Virus record (IMG/VR): IMGVR_UViG_3300021976_000028
Coordinates: 1-47,403 of that record
DNA: 47,403 nucleotides
DNA from: a virus
Reading direction: 5' to 3' (one strand)
Shown here: piece by piece, positions 14,102-23,164 of the stretch
Layout of the letters: every line of letters begins with the position of its first letter
Numbering within the stretch: position 1 is the first letter of the stretch
Notes under the pieces: model-generated
What the model was told of the DNA's origin: nothing
What the model saw: the letters and a program-made list of their open reading frames with translations, nothing else
The model's database searches: none
Translations under genes and position numbers: made by a program

Positions 14102-17100
14102 ATGGCCCTGGGCGCACGAGAGTTGCTCCTTGTTCTCCGCGCGAGAGACGAGGCTACTCGTACTGTGAATGCCCTTGGGCGTTCCATGCGGAACTTGGAC
14201 AAGGATGCGAAAGCAGCCATTACTGCCCAAGCTAACCGGGGCCAAGCGCTTTCCTCTGCCGGTGTTGGTATTGCTGGCATCGGTGTTGCTATGGCAGGTG
14301 CTCTAGCGCAGATGACCAATGCGGCAGTCGAGTATGAACGACAGTCAGCATTGACCTTCACTCAGCTTGACAATGTGAAGGGATCTGTCAAGGAGATTGA
14401 GGATATCGGCAAGCGAGTCGCTCGCGCCGTGCCCGCTCCTTTCGAACAGATGCAGGCTTCACTGTTCGACATCTTCTCCTCGATGGATGTCAACATGCAG
14501 GAAGCCGAAGTACTTCTGACCGCATTCAGTAAGGCTGCTGTTGCCGGTCAGGTCGACTTGCAGGAAGCTGCTCGAGGCACGATCGGCATTCTCAACGCCT
14601 ACGGTATGAAGGCTGGAGACGTCCACAAGATCAACGACGTCATGTTCCAGCTGGTCCGTAAGGGTGTTGGCACTTATGGCGAGTTCGCAAGGACTATCGG
14701 TAGAGCGGTCCCGTCAGCTGTCCGTGCTGGGCAGTCGATCGAAGACCTTGCCGGTATGATGGCCTTCCTGACTCGAAATGGTTTGAGTACGGCGATGGCA
14801 GCCGCGTCAGCTGGTCGAGCTCTGGATGCCATTTCGAATCCGAAGACGATTGAGAAGTTTGCCGACCTTGGAGTAAAGGTAGCCGACGCCAACGGTAAGT
14901 TCCGACCTATGGCCCAGATCATGAAGGACTTGGGCATAGCGTTGAAGGATCTTCCGCCGGCCGAGAAGGTTGAAGTACTGCAGGAACTCTTCAAGGGCTC
15001 CGGTGGTACAATTCAAGCAAGACGTTTCATCGACATTGCCATCAAGCAATACCCCCAGCTCATCGACCTTACCGAGTCTATGGGTAAGGCAACTGGTGAG
15101 ATGGATGAGGCCTATGGTGTAATGTCTAAGACAGGAGCCTCGTCTATTCAGGACTTGAAGAACAACTGGGAGATCTTGCAGGTTGAGATTGGCTCGGCCC
15201 TGATTCCCGTTCTCAAGGACCTGACTGTTTACTTGAAGCAAGCCTTCGACTGGTGGTCCTCTCTGTCTGATGGACAGAAAAAGGCTGTCGGGATTACTGC
15301 TGCCGTTGCAGCTGGGTTGGCTATCCTAGCCGGTATAGTCCTAGTGGTAGCTGGAGGCATTGCACTCCTAGCAGCTGCTGCTGCCGCAATCGGTATTGCA
15401 ATGGGCCCGTTCATTCTGATCATCGTCGGAGTCATTGCTGGAATCATCGGACTCGTTGCGGCGGTTAAGTCCTTCTGGGAAGCCGGTGGACCGGTTGTAG
15501 ACCTTGTCAAGACTCTCTTCCAGTGGATGGGCACACAGCTTAAGGGTGCCTGGGACGACCTTGTAGCAGCCATTCAACCCATTCTGCCAATCCTTAAGTT
15601 CGTCGGTATGATCATCGGTGGCGTAGTCATTGTAGCTCTGCTAGCCCTAGTCGGAGCAATTAGAGTTCTGGCTGCTGCACTTAAGATTGTCATCGACGTC
15701 TTGTCTTGGCTCGTCGAAGCAATCATTGGCGGAGCTGTCACTGCCTGGAATACCCTCTATGGCATCGTTGAAGGATTCGTCAATGGTGTTGTAGGGTTCT
15801 TCCAATGGCTATATGATGTCCTGATCGGGAACTCCATCATCCCCGATCTGCTTAATGGCATCATTCAATGGTGGAAGAATGGCGTTAAGTGGCTGACGGA
15901 TATCTGGAACAAAATCCGAAAGACTGCCATAGCCATTTGGGAAGGTATCAAGAAGTGGTTCATTAGTCATGTGAAGTCCATACTTAATGCCTTGGTCAGC
16001 TGGGCTGCTGACATGATGACCAGATGGAATAAGTTTTGGAGTACTGTCCGTGGCCTTTGGGACCTAGGCATTAAGTTCGTCAAAACCGTTTGGAACAACT
16101 TCCTCACTGGTCTTCGGACTGTTTGGGAAAAGCTGACCAAGCCCATCACGGACAGGATCAACACCTTCGTTGAGGGTGTCAAGAAAGCCTTCACGAATGC
16201 TAAAGAAAACGTCATACGGATCTGGCAGTCCCTTCAAGGGCCGTTGAAGGTTCCGGTTAACTTCATGATCGGAATTTACAACAACGGCATCAAGCGACTG
16301 GCAGACAACCTAGCCGGCTTTGTGGGAATCAAGGCTAGGCTTCCTTCCATCGGCAAGTTCGCTGCAGGTGGTGTGCTCCCCGGCTACACGCCAGGTAGAG
16401 ACCCATACGCAATGCCGATGGCGGCGTTCTCTGGCGGCGAAGCTATCATGAGGCCAGAGTTCACTCGTGCCGTGGGAAGCGGCTTTGTCGACAGGGCTAA
16501 CCTTGTAGCCAGACAAAGCGGAGTCGATGGCGTCCGTAAGTGGATGGCCCAGGGCAATCAAATGGGTGGCGAAGGAATGGCCTTCAAGAATGGTGGGATC
16601 ATTCAGCGATTCGCCAATGGAGGCATCTTCGAAAAGATCGGCAACTTCATCTCGGGCATCAAGGACTTCACGATCACCAATGTCAAGAAGGCCGCTGGCG
16701 CTCTACTGGACAAGATCTTTGCTGGCGCCATTCCTGGTGGAGGCATGATCAAGGATCTCATTACCAGGGTTCCGGTTTGGATGAAGGATGTTCTACTTAA
16801 GTGGATCGATAACAAGGTCACTAGTATGGGTGGTGGCGGCACCTGGAGTGGCAAGGGTTCGCCGGCTGCAATGGCATTCGCCAGAGCTCAGAATGGTAAG
16901 CCTTATATTTGGGGCGGTGCTGGTCCTCGAGGCTATGACTGCTCCGGCTTCATGGGCTCCATTCAGAATGTGATTCGCGGTAGGAACCCATACAGCCGAC
17001 TGTATAGCACACACTCATTCGGCGCCTCTGGTGGACCTGATGGGATGCAGCGTAACCTTCGATCCGGCTTCATGGTAGGTGTGACCAATGCCGGAGTCGG

Positions 17101-17431
17101 TCACATGGCTGGTACGCTCATGGGAGTCAATGTCGAGTCCCGAGGCAGTCGAGGAGTCATCGTCGGTGGTGGAGCCCGAGGCTTCAACAACGGACTCTTC
17201 CCGTATAGGTACGGTCTCAAGTTCGACAATGGTGGATATCTCCAGCCAGGGCTGAATATGGCAAGGAACCACACGGGTCAGAGAGAGCGAGTGCTAGACC
17301 CGGATGAGACTAAGGCCTACGAGCGTGGTGGAAGAGGTCAGCAGAACTTCTACATCTACACGCACGAGATCAATCCCCGATACCATGCCGCTCTGCTTGG
17401 TGCTGAGTATGAGAGGAGAAGTGCTCCCTAA
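14102..17431 (+). CDS. Tape measure protein with NlpC/P60-like domain
   Basis: This 1109-residue protein sets tail length and is probably released on infection. The N-terminus ('ARELLLVLRARDEATRTVNALGRSMRNL') begins a helical coiled-coil region typical of tape measures. Hydrophobic, Ala/Ile/Gly-rich membrane-like segments lie at about residues 390-545. Residues about 915-1065 look like an NlpC/P60 cysteine peptidase: 'YDCSGFMGSI' with the candidate nucleophile Cys947, and 'GHMAGTL' with His1001. Such a domain would cut peptidoglycan peptides during DNA entry. The start lies 4 bases after the frameshift product ends, behind AGAGG. The length implies a tail well over 100 nm. Confidence 0.9.
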   Translation: MALGARELLLVLRARDEATRTVNALGRSMRNLDKDAKAAITAQANRGQALSSAGVGIAGIGVAMAGALAQMTNAAVEYERQSALTFTQLDNVKGSVKEIEDIGKRVARAVPAPFEQMQASLFDIFSSMDVNMQEAEVLLTAFSKAAVAGQVDLQEAARGTIGILNAYGMKAGDVHKINDVMFQLVRKGVGTYGEFARTIGRAVPSAVRAGQSIEDLAGMMAFLTRNGLSTAMAAASAGRALDAISNPKTIEKFADLGVKVADANGKFRPMAQIMKDLGIALKDLPPAEKVEVLQELFKGSGGTIQARRFIDIAIKQYPQLIDLTESMGKATGEMDEAYGVMSKTGASSIQDLKNNWEILQVEIGSALIPVLKDLTVYLKQAFDWWSSLSDGQKKAVGITAAVAAGLAILAGIVLVVAGGIALLAAAAAAIGIAMGPFILIIVGVIAGIIGLVAAVKSFWEAGGPVVDLVKTLFQWMGTQLKGAWDDLVAAIQPILPILKFVGMIIGGVVIVALLALVGAIRVLAAALKIVIDVLSWLVEAIIGGAVTAWNTLYGIVEGFVNGVVGFFQWLYDVLIGNSIIPDLLNGIIQWWKNGVKWLTDIWNKIRKTAIAIWEGIKKWFISHVKSILNALVSWAADMMTRWNKFWSTVRGLWDLGIKFVKTVWNNFLTGLRTVWEKLTKPITDRINTFVEGVKKAFTNAKENVIRIWQSLQGPLKVPVNFMIGIYNNGIKRLADNLAGFVGIKARLPSIGKFAAGGVLPGYTPGRDPYAMPMAAFSGGEAIMRPEFTRAVGSGFVDRANLVARQSGVDGVRKWMAQGNQMGGEGMAFKNGGIIQRFANGGIFEKIGNFISGIKDFTITNVKKAAGALLDKIFAGAIPGGGMIKDLITRVPVWMKDVLLKWIDNKVTSMGGGGTWSGKGSPAAMAFARAQNGKPYIWGGAGPRGYDCSGFMGSIQNVIRGRNPYSRLYSTHSFGASGGPDGMQRNLRSGFMVGVTNAGVGHMAGTLMGVNVESRGSRGVIVGGGARGFNNGLFPYRYGLKFDNGGYLQPGLNMARNHTGQRERVLDPDETKAYERGGRGQQNFYIYTHEINPRYHAALLGAEYERRSAP

Positions 17432-18249
17432 TGGCCGTCCCATCTCTTGGCGACTATGAGTACCAATACGACGAAGCCTCTAATGGTGGCATACTCCTAA
17501 ACGATGATGCTGCAGGCATTGCAGCATCATTGCCCTTCATTGACATTACAAATGTCAGCGGACTAGACAGTGCTGAGTTTAGAACGGCCACCAGCCAGCA
17601 TGAAGGTGTCGACGGTAGTTGGATTGACTCCGACTTCATGCAAACACGGACCATCGTGATCGACGGAGTCATCTACGCTAGTCCGACCAACGCCGAGCCT
17701 ATCTGTGATAGCCTGAAGGGTAACTTCGAACCGGGAGGCGACAAGGCCTTCTACTTCAAGCATCCAGGAGCCAACCAAAGGTTCTGCTATGGCAAGTCGC
17801 AAGGTGTGAGATATGACATTGCAAGCTTGCGACGCACCGGACAGACAGCTATGCAGGCTACCATCGTCTGCGGTGATCCTTACATCTACGATGTAACCTT
17901 CACTAGCACTCGAACGGCTAACACTTCTGGGAACTTGAACCCTGGAGGCAATCATAATGCGTGGCCCATTGTTACGGTTACTGGCCCTTGCAGTTCTGGT
18001 TACACTGTGCGTAATAATACTTTGGGTCGAATCCTCACGCTGAACCAGTCACTAAGTGCCGGGCAGACTCTAGTCATCAACATGCGGAAGCGAACCGTTA
18101 TGTTGAATGGGACTGCTAACAGAAGAGGCATTGCTGCCGGTCAGTTTTGGTGGCTGAACAAAAACACTAACAACTCCCTGCAGTTCACTGTCAGTGGTAG
18201 CACTGGTGCCACTACAATGGTGACTGCAGGAAATGCGACGTACAACTAA
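17431..18249 (+). CDS. Distal tail protein (Dit-like)
   Basis: This 272-residue protein follows the tape measure directly and is predicted to form the hexameric ring at the tail tip. The N-terminal half carries the siphovirus tail-component pattern: 'FIDITNVSGLDSAEFRTATSQHEGVDGSWIDSDFMQTRTIVIDGVIY', then 'FYFKHPGANQRFCYGKSQGVRYD'. The C-terminal half is a beta-rich galectin-like region with 'AWPIVTVTGPC' and 'INMRKRTVMLNGTANRRG'. The ATG overlaps the preceding stop by one base. Confidence 0.8.
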   Translation: MAVPSLGDYEYQYDEASNGGILLNDDAAGIAASLPFIDITNVSGLDSAEFRTATSQHEGVDGSWIDSDFMQTRTIVIDGVIYASPTNAEPICDSLKGNFEPGGDKAFYFKHPGANQRFCYGKSQGVRYDIASLRRTGQTAMQATIVCGDPYIYDVTFTSTRTANTSGNLNPGGNHNAWPIVTVTGPCSSGYTVRNNTLGRILTLNQSLSAGQTLVINMRKRTVMLNGTANRRGIAAGQFWWLNKNTNNSLQFTVSGSTGATTMVTAGNATYN

Positions 18250-18258
18250 GGAGGTATC

Positions 18259-19359
18259 GTGGCTGCAGAATACTTCTACGTCGTTGCGGACCTCAGGAAC
18301 GACAACATCCTCGGCGAGATTCCTGTTGAGGGTGTTAGCTTCGACACCATCCTGAATAGTGCAGGCAACTTCCAGGGCGCTACGCACCTAGACAACCGAA
18401 TGCTAGACAATGACACTCTGATTGATATCACGCCTCCAGGTAGAACGTCGCTGTTCATTTACAAGGAGTCAGAGATCGTCTGGGGTGGAATCATCTGGGC
18501 ACGCTGGTATCAGTCACAAGGTAAGTCACTCCAGTTCAGTGCTCAGACATTCGAGTCATATGCATATCGTCGAGTACGCAGACCTCTGGTGCCTCAGATA
18601 TACACCCTGAAGCAGACAGAGATCATCGACGCTATGTGGGGCGACATGCAGACGCTCAACCCCTACAGTAGCATCGGAGTTGGCAACCCTGGATGGGCTG
18701 CTGGGTCTGATGTCGTTCGCACCGTGACACTCAACCCTTGGGACCTTAGAACCTATGGGGAGACGTTCGACGAAATCACGGGCTACGACAACGGATGCGA
18801 TTACCGCATTCGAGTCTACGAGGATAATGGCGTCCCGATCAAATACCTCGACTTGATGTACCCACGTCTTGGCTCAGGGAGCATTACCACGACACACAAC
18901 GTTCTGGACTATCCAGGCAACATCAAGAACTACTACTACACCGAGAACGCTTCCGAAGGTAACACGAAGTACTTTGCCGCAGGCGACGGAGATGGCAAAG
19001 GCAAAGTTATCGGTACGGCAGAAGACACAGCGAAGATGGTGTCGGGTTATCCCCGTCTTGACAAGGTCATTTCTGTCCAGGGTGTATCAATTCTGGCTTC
19101 CGCGACTCGTAAGGCACAAGCGGCTCTGTTAAAGGGTCCCGTACCTCAGGAGAAGTGGCAGTTCGAAATCTCAGGCAGTGACGCTCCGGTCTTCGGATCG
19201 TACACTCTGGGAGATAGCTTCCAAGTCAACATAGAAGACCCTCGCTTCCCAAGCGGAAGACAGACAACCATTCGAGTAGTAGGTTGGACTGTTAGTCCTC
19301 CTACTTCCAACAGCACCGAAGAAATTAGCCTTATCCTGGAAGAACAGGAGAATGTCTAA
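18259..19359 (+). CDS. Tail-associated baseplate protein (Tal/gp37-like)
   Basis: The 366-residue protein is predicted to sit at the tail tip next to the distal tail protein. The pattern 'VSFDTILNSAGNFQGATHLDN' followed by 'LFIYKESEIVWGGIIWARWY' and 'FSAQTFESYAYRRV' is common in minor tail proteins of actinophages that follow Dit. It starts on GTG behind AAGGAGG. The stop overlaps the next ATG by one base. No lytic motif is visible in this protein. Confidence 0.75.
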   Translation: MAAEYFYVVADLRNDNILGEIPVEGVSFDTILNSAGNFQGATHLDNRMLDNDTLIDITPPGRTSLFIYKESEIVWGGIIWARWYQSQGKSLQFSAQTFESYAYRRVRRPLVPQIYTLKQTEIIDAMWGDMQTLNPYSSIGVGNPGWAAGSDVVRTVTLNPWDLRTYGETFDEITGYDNGCDYRIRVYEDNGVPIKYLDLMYPRLGSGSITTTHNVLDYPGNIKNYYYTENASEGNTKYFAAGDGDGKGKVIGTAEDTAKMVSGYPRLDKVISVQGVSILASATRKAQAALLKGPVPQEKWQFEISGSDAPVFGSYTLGDSFQVNIEDPRFPSGRQTTIRVVGWTVSPPTSNSTEEISLILEEQENV

Positions 19360-19850
19360 TGGTTCAGTATAGGAGACCTGCCGATAATGTGCGTGTACAG
19401 GTAGAACAAGATCGTCGCCTTCTGAACCTGGAGCTTGATGCTCGGGGTTCTGTAATGTACACTTACTCTCCTGCCTGGGATGCGGCTACTACTAATCCAT
19501 CAATTGGCAATGGTTCATTGACTGGTGAGTATCGTCGTGTAGGTACTCTAGTCATGCTAAACATTCGCCTCGTGATTGGAAGCACGACCAACGTAGGCAC
19601 AGGTGCTTGGAACTTTCAAGTACCATTCGAAGTCGATCCTGGGTATTGGATCGGATCGGCTGCAGGCTACAACGATGATCCCGGCGAATGGTGGGCAGGT
19701 ATATGTATGATTGAGCCTACAGGGGATGCAACTAAGAAGGTCGTTGCTGCTCTAGGTCAGGCCACTCAACGTTGCCGGCTTGATGTACCATTCAGTTGGG
19801 ATGTTGATTCCTCGTTAAGTATGAGCATATGGTACAATACGACGGAGTAA
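19359..19850 (+). CDS. Minor tail protein, probably tail tip
   Basis: A 163-residue protein with a short N-terminal helix and a beta-rich remainder: 'SVMYTYSPAWDAATTNPSIGNGSLTGEYRRVGTLVMLNIRLVIG'. This resembles small receptor-binding or tip proteins encoded at the end of actinophage tail operons. The C-terminal Cys and Trp-rich strands may bind a surface ligand. It is the last tail gene before the membrane and lysis genes. Function is inferred from place and pattern. Confidence 0.6.
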   Translation: MVQYRRPADNVRVQVEQDRRLLNLELDARGSVMYTYSPAWDAATTNPSIGNGSLTGEYRRVGTLVMLNIRLVIGSTTNVGTGAWNFQVPFEVDPGYWIGSAAGYNDDPGEWWAGICMIEPTGDATKKVVAALGQATQRCRLDVPFSWDVDSSLSMSIWYNTTE

Positions 19851-19854
19851 ATTA

Positions 19855-20289
19855 ATGACTGCCTTCCTGCGAGCGTGGAGCCAATACCAGTTCGAGCTGT
19901 TCGTTGCCGCACTGTGCATGTTCGTGGGTTTGCCACTAGCTTTAGGAGTTGCTCCTGCCCCCACTTCAATAGCTGCGACGTTACCCGATTGGACACTCTT
20001 CTTCTGGGGGGCTTCATTGTCTCTTGGCGGAGCGTGTACCGTAACCGGAATTCTCTGGCGTGCCTACAACAGGTTGCAGTTCGTTGCTGGACTACTTGTT
20101 GAGAAGGCCGGCATGCACTTGCTGGGAGCGTCTTCTGTAGTACTGGCCTTAGCAATAGGGGTCTATGCAGGAGACATTGGCATACTCACAAGTGGCATTT
20201 TTGGTGCCCTCTTCTGTGCATGCGTGTCGAGAATTCGGACGATCAACAAGGAGGTTGCAGTTGTCCGGGAGCATGGTGAAGGTCAGTGA
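19855..20289 (+). CDS. Membrane protein in lysis region
   Basis: This 144-residue protein has three or four predicted membrane helices, at about residues 14-36, 47-66, 70-90 and 94-125. The C-terminus is charged and probably cytoplasmic ('RIRTINKEVAVVREHGEGQ'). It directly precedes a coiled-coil membrane protein and the endolysin, so it may be a holin-like or antiholin-like protein, but the two-helix protein after the endolysin is the better holin candidate. The last four bases overlap the next GTG start. Confidence 0.6.
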   Translation: MTAFLRAWSQYQFELFVAALCMFVGLPLALGVAPAPTSIAATLPDWTLFFWGASLSLGGACTVTGILWRAYNRLQFVAGLLVEKAGMHLLGASSVVLALAIGVYAGDIGILTSGIFGALFCACVSRIRTINKEVAVVREHGEGQ

Positions 20290-20678
20290 CTACTGATCTA
20301 TTACCTATCATTATATCTGCCATCGTTGGCGGAGGCTTCGCAACAGGCTTAGCGTCACTGATAGGTGCCTTTGGTGAAAGAAAAAAGGTACCTGTCGATA
20401 TCACCATGACCTCCTTGGGTGGCGCCGAGAAGGCTTTGCTGGTAATGAAGACTTTTCTAGACGAAGCCGAACAAAAGATCGCGGCCCTCAAAGAAGAGAT
20501 GGCCGAGGATCGGGCTAAGTATAGGAACGAACTTATAATCAAGGACAAGGAGATAGCTGACCTGCAGACTAGTATTCAAACCATTAGACACCAGTTCAAT
20601 GAATTGGCGGCTCAGCTAGACCGGATCCAACGACAAGCACAGGCGGTGCGAAATGACAACAATAATCATACCTCGTAA
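20286..20678 (+). CDS. Membrane-anchored coiled-coil protein
   Basis: A 130-residue protein starting at GTG with a four-base overlap on the preceding gene. Residues 5-28 form one membrane segment ('LPIIISAIVGGGFATGLASLIGAF'), and residues about 50-122 are a long, strongly charged coiled coil. The topology recalls holin-associated or spanin-like proteins, but actinobacterial hosts lack the usual outer membrane, so a scaffold or regulator of lysis is as likely. The end overlaps the endolysin start by 26 bases. Confidence 0.55.
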   Translation: MTTDLLPIIISAIVGGGFATGLASLIGAFGERKKVPVDITMTSLGGAEKALLVMKTFLDEAEQKIAALKEEMAEDRAKYRNELIIKDKEIADLQTSIQTIRHQFNELAAQLDRIQRQAQAVRNDNNNHTS

Positions 20679-21663
20679 GTCCTGGGGCGCCCAGCGTCTC
20701 GGCAACGACTTCGGGCAGATGCGTGACATCCTCGGAGTTACCATCCACTGGAATGGTCCCGGGATGAGGAACTATACTCACGGGTCGTGTGATGACCGTC
20801 TTCGCAACATGCAGCGGTATCACATCCAGGGCAACGGATGGAACGACATCGGCTACAACTTCATCGTGTGCCGACACGGTTCTATCTACGAGGGTCGTGG
20901 TGACCGCGCTGTCGGTGCTCACGCCGGTGCGTCTAACATCGGGGGAAACAGTCGCTGGTATGGCATCCAGGCCATGATCGGAACCGGCGACGTAATCACG
21001 AACGAGCTTCTCGAGGGCCTGAAGAAGGCTGTCGAGTACTGCCGCGCTAAGGGTGGAGCCGGCAAGAAGGTCAACGGACACCGAAGCCACCACGCCACTG
21101 ATTGTCCAGGTGACAAGCTGTACACCTGGGTTCAGAGGGGGATGCCGATCAATTCGGAGCCCAAGCCCCCTACACCGCCCAAGCCGAAGCCCCCACAGGA
21201 GGAAGAGAAGATGGACTACTCTCACTTCGCCAACAGCCCGCAGAGCTCGAAGGACGTTCCGTCGGACGAGTGGGTTGATGTTCCCTTCGACACCGAGCAC
21301 GCTGACCCGACCGGCAGCCACCTCGATGGTGGTGCCAACCCGACGATCCTGCTGGGGGATCGGGAATACAACGTGGCGGCGTTCGTCGCGCTCGAGGGCA
21401 GCAACCTCGCGGGCACGGTCGTTCAGATGCGGGCGGCCGAGTACAAGTTCGTCAGGGCCACCGACACCCAGCCGGCAAGGGATGAACTCGTCTCCGAGGG
21501 TCAGCCTGTCACCACAGTGCTGAGCTCTGACGGTACCGCGGCCATGAGTGACATCGGGCACTGCAACGATGGCCTCAAGCTTCGCATCCAGGTCCGGCAC
21601 AACAACGCGGGTGTGCTGAAGATGGTCGGGGCGAGCGCTCGGCTGTTCAGCCAGGAATCGTAG
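20653..21663 (+). CDS. Endolysin, N-acetylmuramoyl-L-alanine amidase
   Basis: The enzyme cuts the bond between muramic acid and the peptide stem of peptidoglycan to release progeny. Residues about 1-160 form an Amidase_2/PGRP-type zinc domain: 'VTIHWNGPG' supplies the first His ligand, 'MQRYHIQGNGWNDIGYNFIV' the central motif, and 'GHRSHHATDCPGD' the second His and the Cys ligand. A Pro/Lys linker (about 170-190) leads to a beta-rich C-terminal domain (about 195-336), probably for cell-wall binding. The holin candidate follows 8 bases later. Length and domain order are normal for actinophage lysins. Confidence 0.9.
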   Translation: MTTIIIPRKSWGAQRLGNDFGQMRDILGVTIHWNGPGMRNYTHGSCDDRLRNMQRYHIQGNGWNDIGYNFIVCRHGSIYEGRGDRAVGAHAGASNIGGNSRWYGIQAMIGTGDVITNELLEGLKKAVEYCRAKGGAGKKVNGHRSHHATDCPGDKLYTWVQRGMPINSEPKPPTPPKPKPPQEEEKMDYSHFANSPQSSKDVPSDEWVDVPFDTEHADPTGSHLDGGANPTILLGDREYNVAAFVALEGSNLAGTVVQMRAAEYKFVRATDTQPARDELVSEGQPVTTVLSSDGTAAMSDIGHCNDGLKLRIQVRHNNAGVLKMVGASARLFSQES

Positions 21664-21671
21664 GAGGAGAC

Positions 21672-21935
21672 ATGACACTCAGCAGCGACGGGCCGGTCGA
21701 GAAGAAGGTCATGGCCGCTACGGCCACGGCGTTAATCACCAGCTTCATCCTGGCCTACCTGATGAAGGAGTGGCCCTGGCTCATGCAGTTCAACGATCTG
21801 CTGGAGGTCGCCATCTCCGCCGTCATCGTGGCTGCCCTAACCTGGGTCGTCGCGTTCTACTCCAAGCATACGGCTCGCAACGACGTTGGTACTCGTCGCA
21901 CGGGCACGAGCGACTCGATTCCCCCTACTGGCTAA
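21672..21935 (+). CDS. Holin
   Basis: An 87-residue protein with two membrane helices (about residues 15-33 and 42-63) joined by a short loop, a charged N-terminus and a positively charged, Thr/Arg-rich tail. This is the usual plan of a small class II holin that opens the membrane for the endolysin. It has a GGAGGA ribosome site and is the last gene of the + strand block, followed by the bidirectional terminator. Confidence 0.8.
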   Translation: MTLSSDGPVEKKVMAATATALITSFILAYLMKEWPWLMQFNDLLEVAISAVIVAALTWVVAFYSKHTARNDVGTRRTGTSDSIPPTG

Positions 21936-21951
21936 TTTAGCCACACAGACC

Positions 21952-21992
21952 GCCAGCCAGCACCTACGCCCATCCCTCAGGTGCTGGCTGGC
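21952..21992. terminator. Bidirectional terminator between converging gene blocks
   Basis: GCCAGCCAGCACCT (21952-21965) and AGGTGCTGGCTGGC (21979-21992) are perfect complements over a 13-base loop. It lies exactly where the + strand structural block and the - strand block meet. The T tract is weak on both sides, but the 14-bp GC-rich stem and the place make a shared terminator the best reading. Confidence 0.85.
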
Positions 21993-22003
21993 AATCTCTT
22001 TGC

Positions 22004-22510
22004 CTAAACTAGTAGACCAAGTTGGAGCTGCCTCATGATAGGCGGGTACTCCATAGTCTTGATCAGATAGGTCAGCAGGTGTTGTGCCGCTGCCCTAGCA
22101 TCCTTTCGGCCGTTGGTCAAAGACCACAGGTTGAAGATTTCCATTTTCCGTTTGTCGGCGAACTTACGTTCGTGTGGCATCTGGCTGACGAGATTCAGAG
22201 GGCCTGGTCGTAGCGCGGAGGCCAGCTTGATGGCGCCGATGTACTCGGGTGCCATGAAGTCTAGCCCTTCTCTTTCCGAGCCGTCATCCTTCTTCTGAAG
22301 GTGCCACCGCTCGAAGCCGACTGTGTAGTCGAAGTCGCTATGCTGGATGCCTATGAGTCTTTCGATGGTTGTATGGTGGTCAGGGTGTTCGATCTGACCA
22401 ATGGCGAACTCCATGTTGTAGTACTCGATACCGTCGGGTCCTTCTACTTCTCGTGCTGAGAAGGTGGCCCAGCCGGTAACGCCTCCTGGATCAAAGAAGA
22501 TTATCTTCAT
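22004..22510 (-). CDS. RuvC-like Holliday junction resolvase
   Basis: This 168-residue protein has an RNase H-like fold typical of phage RuvC-type resolvases, which cut branched DNA before packaging. Acidic residues are in place: 'FFDPGGVTGWA' at the N-terminus, 'VGFERW' in the middle and 'KDARAAAQHLLTYL' near the end. The ATG at 22510 is chosen because AGGAG lies 9 bases before it; ten extra upstream residues in frame look unnatural. The gene is the last of the - strand block and overlaps the gene before it by 20 bases. Confidence 0.75.
   Translation of the reverse strand: MKIIFFDPGGVTGWATFSAREVEGPDGIEYYNMEFAIGQIEHPDHHTTIERLIGIQHSDFDYTVGFERWHLQKKDDGSEREGLDFMAPEYIGAIKLASALRPGPLNLVSQMPHERKFADKRKMEIFNLWSLTNGRKDARAAAQHLLTYLIKTMEYPPIMRQLQLGLLV
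22122..22130 (-). repeat. CCTGTGGTC partial repeat copy
   Basis: The - strand reads CCTGTGGTC without the extra leading C, followed by TTT as in other copies. It lies in the resolvase gene. Confidence 0.5.
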
Positions 22511-22736
22511 CCGTGAGTACTCCTCTTGCCTTGAGCACATGCAGCCAAGCTAGCACCTGTGCGTGAGGGTAGCCGCTAACCCAGATCAGTCGGCACGGTC
22601 CTATACCTCTAAGCTTTACCTCATGGTACGATTCTTCTCCGATCCAGATGAGGCTCGGGTCCCTTGGATTGATCTCCTGGACGTTGCACCAGTGTTCGAA
22701 GCCTCGATGGGTTCGTGCGACTACGATCTTCTTCAT
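22491..22736 (-). CDS. Small unknown protein
   Basis: An 81-residue protein that I do not recognise. It has 'VVARTHRGFEHWCNVQEINPRDPSLIWIGEESY' and a C-terminal helix. The ATG overlaps the end of the gene before it by four bases (ATGA), which supports translation in the operon. It could be a small fold related to nucleotide or DNA handling, but nothing decides this. Confidence 0.6.
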   Translation of the reverse strand: MKKIVVARTHRGFEHWCNVQEINPRDPSLIWIGEESYHEVKLRGIGPCRLIWVSGYPHAQVLAWLHVLKARGVLTDEDNLL

Positions 22737-23164
22737 GCCTGAGGGTAGTCCTTGATCGGACGCGGTAGCGGACGGTCGGGATGACCCATCGGCAGCTCTT
22801 CGGCGTACCGACGGTGATCGTGATGGCTCATCGGAGTCTCGGCGTGCTTCGGGTCGGGCGGGATGGAGTCGTAGGGGTTATCTTCTGCTATACGAACGGT
22901 GGAGGAGTCCTCGACGATGAAAGGCTCTACTACCGTGCGGGCGTACTTCTCCGGGTCGAACGGCTCGTCTGGCCTGTCCTTGTTTCGGTAGATGGCGACG
23001 ATCTCGTCGGCGCTACGATCCCAGTCGACGTTGACGCACTCGTAGGTACGGCCGATGTGTTGGAACGTCTCTCCGATCACAGGAGCCGAATCCCCCTGGA
23101 GAACGAAGTCCTGTAGGTGCTGCTGGAACTCCTGAGCGTTCCCCTGCTGCTCATCCTCTGTCAT
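22733..23164 (-). CDS. Unknown acidic protein
   Basis: A 143-residue protein, acidic, with a His/Pro-rich C-terminal third ('MSHHDHRRYAEELPMGHPDRPLPRPIKD') that could bind metal. The central part 'TYECVNVDWDRSADEIVAIYRN' looks like a small beta domain. It is the first gene after island B, so it may be transcribed from a signal in that island. A CCCTGTGGTC copy lies 20 bases before the ATG. No family is recognised. Confidence 0.6.
   Translation of the reverse strand: MTEDEQQGNAQEFQQHLQDFVLQGDSAPVIGETFQHIGRTYECVNVDWDRSADEIVAIYRNKDRPDEPFDPEKYARTVVEPFIVEDSSTVRIAEDNPYDSIPPDPKHAETPMSHHDHRRYAEELPMGHPDRPLPRPIKDYPQA

Noticed and set aside
20596-21678. 360-codon open frame on the - strand
   Set aside because: It is antisense to the endolysin, whose catalytic motifs are intact.
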